Origin: Undaria pinnatifida
Lineage: Eukaryota; Sar; Phaeophyceae; Laminariales; Alariaceae
Assembly: GCA_012845835.1 (NCBI GenBank)
Contig: JABAKD010000005.1
Location: forward strand, 10,808,705 to 10,872,704
Direction: 5' to 3'
DNA: 64,000 nucleotides
The notes below the pieces were generated by a model. That model did no database searches. It was not told the origin of the DNA and was given only the letters and a program-made list of their open reading frames with translations. Below are positions 57,740 through 64,000 of this stretch, piece after piece. How positions within the stretch are numbered: position 1 is the first letter of the stretch; each line of letters starts with the position of its first letter. Both the position numbers and the translations under genes were made by a program.

Positions 57740-59725
57740 TATGGGAGGTTTCCGTGAAAGTAGCGGGCAGCTTTAATGGAAATAGGTGGGCGCGTACATT
57801 GAAGCACTTGAGTGGCGGAAGCTCCTTTGGAGCGATGGAAGCTTCTATAGAAGGAGTTAAAGCTTTCTACGTGGAAAGGTCCACAGAAATGGAGTAACCT
57901 TGGACGGAATCCGCTTCCATGAAGGTGGTGAAACCTTCCTGGGACGCTTCCATGCAACAAGGGGGAAATTTCATCGGAATTTGTCGTGCATGTTTACGTA
58001 GAATCGTCCAGAAAAAAACTACGGAAGCTTTGAGTTGTTCATGTGCTACAATGGGATTTTGCATAAGCTTTCACGGAGGTAGTGGGAGCGTCCACGGTAA
58101 ATCTTGCTTGCGTCAAGGTAGTTAAAGCTTCCATGCAAGTAGTGAAGCTTCCATGAAAGCCATCGGAACTTAGGGTGATCCGTTCAGTTCACTTCCATGG
58201 AAACTTCGATCGCTTCCGTGGAAGCATCCAGGGAAGTAGTGGAAGCTTCCATAGGTGTAGTGGAAGCTCCCATGGACGTAGTGGAAGCTTCCATGTATTT
58301 CCGCCGAACCGCCGACTGCTTCGATGGAGGCCTCCGCCGAAACTGTGAAAGGCCAAGAAGCACGCGTCAGTGGGATAGAAGTACGATAGTAAGCCCAACT
58401 CAACCCGTAACATTGCTCCCAACCCTGACCTCAACCCGAAGCCAAACACGGGCAAACATTGGTCATAAGCGATCTTGCGCCGCTTTTGCATGGAGCAAGT
58501 AATTCCGAAGCGTGAATCGCGACTTACCTTTCTGCTGGCAAGGGGGAGAACATTCTGGGAATAGCACACGACACCATCGCAAGAAGTACCGATGGAAGTG
58601 CTATTTTTTTCAAGGATATTTCCGCGACTTCTACGGAAGCCTCCGCCACTTCAAAGTAAGCCCACTGCTTCCATATAGGATTATGTTGCCGTGGAAGCTC
58701 CAGCAATTCCGCGGAAGCATTAAATGTTCCCACGGACGCTCCTGCTCTTTCTGCCGAAGCTTCCCCGGAAGCTTCCGCATTGTACAAAAAATCTCTCAAT
58801 GCTTCAATGGAAGCTACCACTCCTTTAACAGAAGGTTCCACCGCGTTCATGAACGATTCCACAACTTCCAAGGAAGCTTCCGTTCCTTCCACGGAAGCTG
58901 CCAATGCTTCGATAGAATCATTTACTATTCGAACAGAAGCTTCTACAGCTGATACGAAGCTCCCATTGTTTCAGCGGAAGCTACCACCACTACTTTCTTG
59001 TACTTCCACGGAAGTTCCCTCCACTTCCACAGAAGATTGCACCACCTCCACAGAAGCATCCGTTACTTCCACGGAGGATTCAACTGCGCCCATAGAGGCT
59101 TTCAAGGCTTCAATGGAAGCTTCTGCTACCTCCACCTACGCTTCCATAGCTGGACGAATTATGCGTAATTATTACAAGCATCCGTGGACTCCAAGTAAGC
59201 ACCCGTTGAAATAGTGGAAGCTTCCATGGGACTATATGAAACATGTAGAAGATATATTTACCTCTGTGGAACCTTCCGCTACTCCATCGCAAGCTTGCGT
59301 GAAAGCGATGAACGTGCATGGAAGCTTCAGGGAAGTGCATGGATGATCGAGGAGCTGCCACTACATACAAGGAAATTTTCACTTCTTGCATTGCATCCAC
59401 GGAGATACATGGAAGTGTTCAACTTCCGTAGAAGTACATGGAAGCTTCCATGACAGTAGCTTACATGGAAGAAACAACACCTTCCATGCAAGCATTCACG
59501 GAAGCTCCAATGAACGTTCCTGGTAAGTTTCATTTGAAGCATACAGATTTTGATGAACGCTTCCATCTATGGTGATCGAAGGAGGCCATTCCTTGGAAAC
59601 GTCCACGGCTTCTATGTAAGCCCATGAAAGTAGCTGAACCTTTCAAGGTAGTAGCAGGAGCTGGCACGGAATGAGTAGCGGAAGATTCCCTGGACGATCC
59701 CATGGAAGCTTCCATCTAGAGCCAA
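57740..59725. repeat. Diverged 21-bp-period repeat with palindromic GGAAGCTTCC core
   Basis: Strings such as GTAGTGGAAGCTTCCATAGG recur every 21 bp where best kept (58235-58300); elsewhere GAAGCTTC/CTTCCAYGGAAG cores recur with loss or gain of a few bases. Because the core is palindromic and the period is seven codons, several frames stay open. On + one reads VVEASIGVVEAPMD (58230) and STEASVTSTEDSTAP (59040); on minus another reads HGSFHYVHGSFHY (about 58270) and another WKLPL/WELPL units. None of the frames is open throughout, so it is either a decayed repeat-protein gene or a non-coding minisatellite. Confidence 0.75.
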
Positions 59726-59754
59726 AACAAGAATGTGAAAGATACCTCTAAAGA

Positions 59755-60012
59755 TATTAGGGTGGTGACACATAGTGTTCCACGCAGGTGTATGTATTGA
59801 GCAGGTCCTTGGTGAGTACTCACGTTCCTGGCCGTAGTAGAGAAGCAGCATTTTTTTTCCATGGAGCCCCAAATAGCAACTGAGAGGCGAGGCGCATGCC
59901 TCGGTTTCATTTTCTGACTACCCCTAATCGATAACGCCAACATATCATACGAAAACGGCCAATTACATATCAAATCATATAATTACAGGCCTTTCAAGGC
60001 CTGACCTTAACA
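59755..60012 (-). repeat. Candidate 3' LTR of the Ty3/gypsy element (far end undefined)
   Basis: On the minus strand, AGGGTGGGCTAG (60024-60013), usable as a polypurine-like tract, is followed by TGTTAAGGTCAGGCCTTGAA. TG after a G-rich tract, downstream of pol, is how a 3' LTR begins. The partner LTR lies outside the window, so neither the identity nor the end near 59755 can be verified. The distance from the pol stop (60852) is about 0.84 kb. Confidence 0.3.
59986..60003. repeat. Palindrome in the candidate LTR start
   Basis: CAGGCCTT and AAGGCCTG arms with a 2-bp centre, just inside the putative LTR border at 60012. Confidence 0.7.
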
Positions 60013-60029
60013 CTAGCCCACCCTGATGA

Positions 60030-60850
60030 GCCGCACATGCAGATATTTTGAAGATTTGGGGAAACTCGGGTTCTACGAAGTAGACGATGAGTCGAAGATG
60101 CGTCTCCTCAAAACCCACTCCCACACCTCTAACGGCCTGGCTAGGGATCCAGGAAAACGCGAAGAAAAGCAGTTGAAGGAAACGCAGATCCTACAACAAG
60201 ACAGACTACCCATCAACAACCTGTCGCGTACCCCCGGTGTGGCGGGAAGGGCGGGCAGAACAGGCTCTACGGCAAACAAGCCGCCGATAAGGTACTATGG
60301 CAAGGCATACCTTGTCGAAAGGAAGGGAAACAAAGGCGTTAATACATGGGAGAAAAAATCGGGCCAAACACCTTCCGCCAACCATTGTCACGGCGGGGAG
60401 TAGATGACGGAACGACAAATACCCGCAAAGGAAGGTGCACCACCTACAGCCCCGCAAGGGTTAGGGGTGTTTGGTTGAAACAAGTAGAACAAATACAACA
60501 ACAAAAAAAACAAAAGATAACACACAATCACATATATACCCCCGTACTGCGATATGCGCAAAGGACCCTGGCCGCTCCCCGGCTCTAGACTGAAGAAAGC
60601 GTCGGCAGGGCCAAATTGAACAAACACGAAAAAATGGCAGTCCTGCGCCTCAGATAGCGGCGTGAACACCCGGACTCTGGCCCATCACAGGGCGTGGGGG
60701 TTGCCGGCGAGACTAACAAAAACCAGTTATTAGATCCGCCCCACACCCAAACACGCTCGAAACACCACGAACAGCCCAAAGGCAAAAATTCCAAACCCCG
60801 TAACCTATAAAAAAAGTGGAGAACTATCGAGGGACGGCGGTGGCTTGAAC
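60030..60850 (-). other. 3' untranslated part of the retroelement
   Basis: Between the pol stop and the candidate LTR I see no domain. The + frame at 60026-60403 and the minus frames here have no recognisable similarity and are not called. Confidence 0.4.
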
Positions 60851-60851
60851 G

Positions 60852-61300
60852 TCATGTGGCCACGGTCGCGCCTCGAGGTTCATCTACGTTACGTTTCATC
60901 CCCCGAGAAAACGCGCTGGCGATGTGAACTTGCAAGCACCAAGAGTCTCGTACGGCTCCCGTCGAAGTCGTATAGCGCGCCTTGGGAAGAGGAAGTTTAA
61001 TCGGCCCTGGGTCGTGCAGAAAGCGGACCAAGTATACCTTGTCCTCGGTAGTGCTCGCGCTGGTTTATCCAATCCATCATAACCCATCGTCTCCCTTGCA
61101 CCAAACGTGGGCTCCCCCAGGACGCACCGTGTCATGGTAGCGGCGGACCCAATCGGCGCGGGTGACACAAGCGTAGCCCGGCGCTAGGAAACGCTCCCCG
61201 TCGTTGCGGAAGAGCTCGCGCTGTGCCGCCCCGATCCGCATTCGGCGATAAAGGCGGTTGGTGTGGCGGTGCTGGTCCGGTGTGCCAGCCCAATAACGCC
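60852..61300 (-). pseudogene. C-terminal extension after the chromodomain, Tudor-like segment
   Basis: Downstream of the chromodomain one frame gives ERFLAPGYACVTRADWVRRY, then VWCKGDDGL and WIG flanked by two stops, then TTEDKVYLVRFLHDPGPIKL and GAVRDSWCLQVHIASAF. It ends at the stop 60852-60854. The pattern of an aromatic-rich strand, W-x-G, then YLVRF with D-x-GP, resembles a Tudor/SH3-like barrel. This is inference from pattern only. Confidence 0.55.
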
Positions 61301-62051
61301 AAATGTGGGGGCGGCAGAGTGGAGGTCTATTTCTAGCTCCCAGGAACGTTCAGAGAGTCCCGCCCAATGCGTCTTGTATGGCACCGCAATGACCCCACCT
61401 CTCCCCCGGGCCGACTGATGTCCGGGTATCTGCTCCACTTCCAGCCGTTGGAGGGGGCCGACATCGTCTTGAGTGACGTGGTACAGAGGGTATTTCGTGG
61501 GAAAACTATTGAGCACATACTGCGTCTGCCCCGCCAGTAGGTATTTGGGCATGTCCCCGCTGTCGTGGGGGCTTGCAGCGTTCAATCGCCACACGCCGAC
61601 GAGCGTCCGAACCAGGCAGGTCGGATGGAAGGTCCAAATAGAGGAGATTGCTCCCGAGTGGCGAGCCATCCGAGGTCTCGGCGGCGGAGCGGGGGCCGAC
61701 AGCCAGGATCCTGTAAGGGCTCGTCCAGCTACACGCGAGTTTGGCCTTGAGCACCTTGGCGTCCGTGGTTCCCTTCATACCCCGGCGGATGGTGAAGGCA
61801 GATTTGTACACCCATGCCCAACCACCCACAACGAAGTTAGGTGCCGGATGCAGCGCGTCCGTGAGGGCGGAGTTTCTGCGGTTAACACGAGAAACGGTAA
61901 GGGCGTGGTGTGCGCGATCAATGTCGTTCGTGCGCTTTGATCGATCGGTGGCCAAGTCGCAATAGGCCAGGTGGTCCCGGGCCAAACAATCGTGCTTTAC
62001 GACGCCGGTGCGGTCGAAACCCGTCAAGGAGAGACGTGGGAGTCTGCCCAT
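61184..62051 (-). pseudogene. Integrase C-terminal domain and chromodomain, frameshifted
   Basis: A frame from 62051 reads LPRLSLTGFDRTGV, VGGWAWVYKSAFTIR (the GPY/F-type SH3-like region) and PSDLPGSDARRRVAIERCKP. A frameshift near 61575 moves to the frame from 61669, which has DDVGPLQRLEVEQIPGHQ, GVIAVPYKTHWAGLSERSWE and LEIDLHS: a chromodomain with aromatic positions in YKTHW and SWE. Another shift near 61310 is needed to continue. Chromodomains on integrases steer insertion toward marked chromatin. Confidence 0.85.
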
Positions 62052-62702
62052 GTGGACCTCGTTGGACCCCTGGCTCGTCGCCGCGCTGACAGAATTGTTG
62101 TTAGCGAACTCGACGTGAGGCAGATGCTAGTCCCAATCGTCTTGTCGCTCGTTGACGACCATAGCCAGCATTTGGGCCATGGTTTGGTTCACCAGCTCAA
62201 CGCCCCCGTTACAGTTGGGATGCTAGGAGCTTGTAGCAAGCTTGCGCACGTCCAACAGCTGATATACAGCTTGTGGAAGCATGGAGCAGAACTGGAGGCC
62301 ATTGTCCGAGAGTATGGTGCGCGGGCACCCCTACAAGGGAATGCATTGGTTCACCAGGATATTGGCTGTACTGTCCGCCGTGGACTCAGCAGCAGTGACT
62401 GGAAAAATGTCGGCCCACGACTAAAGCGACCGTTGAACAGGTATTGCCTCGTGGCGTTATCGGAAGGGGGCCGAAGTAGTCATTACTGACGGCGACACCT
62501 TAACCTTCCGGTAGAGGCATTGAAATGATTGGCCAGCGGACAGTCAGCCGTGGGGTTTTTCGCGCTTGGCACTTCAAGCAGTGGCGAAACCCCCACCGGG
62601 GGCACACATTCATGCGAATCGACCAATAACACCGCTCCAGCATGCGCAACGTGCGCGCGATGTCAAGGTGACAAGAGGCTGTCGAATGACAGGCTTGCAT
62701 GA
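61970..62702 (-). pseudogene. Integrase zinc-binding domain and catalytic core, broken
   Basis: 62700-62500 encodes the H2C2 finger: two His in ACHSTASCHLD and CLKC about 30 residues later, then PRLTVRWPIISMPLPEG. After an in-frame stop (62500-62502) the core resumes with NDYFGPLP (first Asp). A frameshift and small deletion follow, then NILVNQCIPLWGCPRTILSD with the second Asp, then GGVELVNQTMAQMLAMV with the catalytic Glu. Stops at 62223 and 62127 interrupt it. All three D, D, E positions can be picked out, but no continuous enzyme is encoded. Confidence 0.85.
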
Positions 62703-62703
62703 T

Positions 62704-63998
62704 CTAAGGGTGCGTGAGCAGGGAGGCGTAGATGCAAACCGGTTCGTCGCTTAGCAAGCAAGCAGCTCGCCACACAGAGTTGGGTTTGTCGGACCTTGTC
62801 GGCGGTGGTGTCGGGTTACGAACAAGTAGGACAATGTCGTCGTTGGTTGTATGTAGTTGACTTCTACCCGCCAGCTCTTGGATCTCTGAGAGGGAGGGAC
62901 GCTTGTGCGAGGGATGGCACGCCAAAACGCCGGGCCGCAGGGCCGAAGGCCGGCCGATAGAGATGTAACGCATCGCGGCGTGGCACGTCGGCTCACCGTG
63001 TTGCTCTCGCTTCCAATCGGCATGCGAATAACGCGCGACGGAATCAGCGAACCTCAAGTCAGCAGCGTCGCCCAGCGCATCTGACCTTGTAAGCGCAGAC
63101 GGCATTTCACCAGGAGAAGGCGTAGGCGTAAAAGAGGAGTTCACACAGGCTCTGCGTGGTCGTGGTCGGACGAAAGTGGCACGTGCGGACCGGCGATTTA
63201 GCAAGAGTAAGGGTCGCGGCGGGGCTATAGGTCGCCTGAAAGATGGTCGAGGGGGCCCGCCGGGCCTGAAGCCATAGTCGACGGCAGGCGGTGCCTTACC
63301 AGCTGCTGTTGCTGAACGCCGGCGCATCAGAGTGGAGATATGGTCCGAAAACTGCGTCATCATCTGGGGCGTTGGAGAGGCAAGCGAAGTAGAGACGAAC
63401 GCGGTCGGGTCGGCGGGCTCGACCGAGTCAGTCCCTTGTACCGGACTTCGGAGAGGCGTCAGTTCGGCAACCGACGTCGTGGTAGCCGGAGCTTCTGCGG
63501 AGCCCTCTCTGACTGCGGTGGGTAAGGCAAGAACCGAAGCGAAATCGTTGTCGGCTGTACGCGGGGCCAACGCGCGGCCGGGAGAGCTATCGGCGGTGGC
63601 GACGGATGCAGAAATACAAGCGGCGAATCTCCTCGAGTGTGTGGGAAGGTCGTCAAGGCTGATACTTGCTCTGTGTGCACGAAAATTGCAATAGCCGACA
63701 GAGGTGAAAGAGAGCCCACGCGAGGGATTGCTTTCGGTACGGGGCATTAGCCACCCAAGCCAACATCAGGAATCGAAGAGGAAAGAGTGTGCAGTCCGCA
63801 CGCCCTTATGATGTATATGCCACCATCCCCAACAGAGGTGAGTGTCGTCGACGTATTGAGATCATGTTCCGTGGCAGGCTCCGGTAAGCGAGACAGGAAG
63901 TCGGCGTTACCGTTCGCGCTTCCTTTGTGGTGCGTGAGTGTGTAGTCGAACGCGGTGAGGAACTTGAGCCATCTCTGGACTCGGGCGTTGTGGTCCCC
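62704..63998 (-). pseudogene. RNase H tail and long pol linker of the retroelement
   Basis: The first 80 or so codons carry VQRWLKFLTAFDYTLTHHKG and ANGNADFLSRLPEPA, the end of a Ty3-type RNase H (the NADFLSR motif). A frame change near 63747 leads into a 347-codon frame rich in Ser, Pro, Ala and Arg with no known fold. It ends ADWKREQHGEPTCHAA and DEPVCIYASLLTHP, shortly before the integrase zinc finger. Such a long insert between RNase H and integrase is unusual for Ty3/gypsy elements. Confidence 0.75.
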
Positions 63999-64000
63999 CA

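Larger units (their letters stand above)
60852..64000 (-). mobile_element. Ty3/gypsy-type retrotransposon with chromodomain, decayed, 3' part
   Basis: Minus-strand order: end of RNase H (from the window edge), a long Ser/Pro-rich linker, integrase zinc finger, integrase core, integrase C-terminal part, chromodomain, a further conserved C-terminal segment, stop at 60854-60852. RT before integrase and a chromodomain at the end place it with chromoviral Ty3/gypsy elements. Stops at 62500-62502, 62223-62225, 62127-62129, 61077-61079 and 61065-61067, and frameshifts near 63747, 62430, 61575 and 61310, show that it is dead. Confidence 0.85.

Noticed and set aside
61971..62489. 172-codon + strand ORF
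   Set aside because: Antisense shadow of the integrase core.

Overview
The window looks like nuclear DNA of a eukaryotic alga or relative. The only clearly coding locus is cut into short exons of about 100-200 nt separated by 0.5-1.6 kb introns with GT..AG borders. The rest is non-coding DNA packed with SINEs, MITE-like elements, minisatellites and long G/C homopolymer runs. The exon/intron style, the plant/stramenopile-like ABCG transporter and the chromodomain Ty3/gypsy element fit a stramenopile, most likely a brown alga. That assignment is inference; nothing here proves the species. No bacterial operon, CRISPR array, rRNA gene or intact tRNA gene was found.

Layout. 1-6.5 kb, minus strand: six in-frame exons encode one complete ABCG-type nucleotide-binding domain (Walker A, Q-loop, signature, Walker B, D-loop, H-loop, NPADYLLE). 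The membrane half must lie beyond base 1, and the first exon(s) are not recognised. 7-15 kb: relics of further ABC ATPase exons on the same strand (weak), a 104-bp duplication, a large inverted repeat and several dispersed repeats. 15.9-17.5 kb: a five-unit tandem array of about 285-340 bp units. 18-52 kb: a repeat landscape dominated by a modular repeat called R1 here (head beginning ATACACTCCAGCTGTGAG). Three SINE-like families (poly-A tail, G-rich 3' part, AAC tail), a three-copy MITE family with C/G-run terminal inverted repeats, a hAT-type MITE with an 8-bp target duplication and a pogo-like MITE lie among the R1 copies. 53.8-57.5 kb: one possible terminal exon (minus) and repeated blocks. 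57.7-59.7 kb: a 2-kb diverged 21-bp-period repeat whose palindromic core GGAAGCTTCC reads as heptapeptides on both strands. 59.8-64 kb, minus strand: a decayed Ty3/gypsy chromodomain retrotransposon running off the right edge.

How it fits together. Apart from the ABCG half-gene, almost nothing appears functional as protein. The most unusual material is structural. R1 elements are built of reiterated modules separated by poly-G/C and include a head-to-head pair. A long AAC microsatellite is evidently the expanded tail of a SINE. The palindromic heptad-coding repeat is open in several frames. The retroelement seems to carry a Tudor-like segment after its chromodomain. Family names (R1, R3, SINE-A and so on) are labels for this report only.
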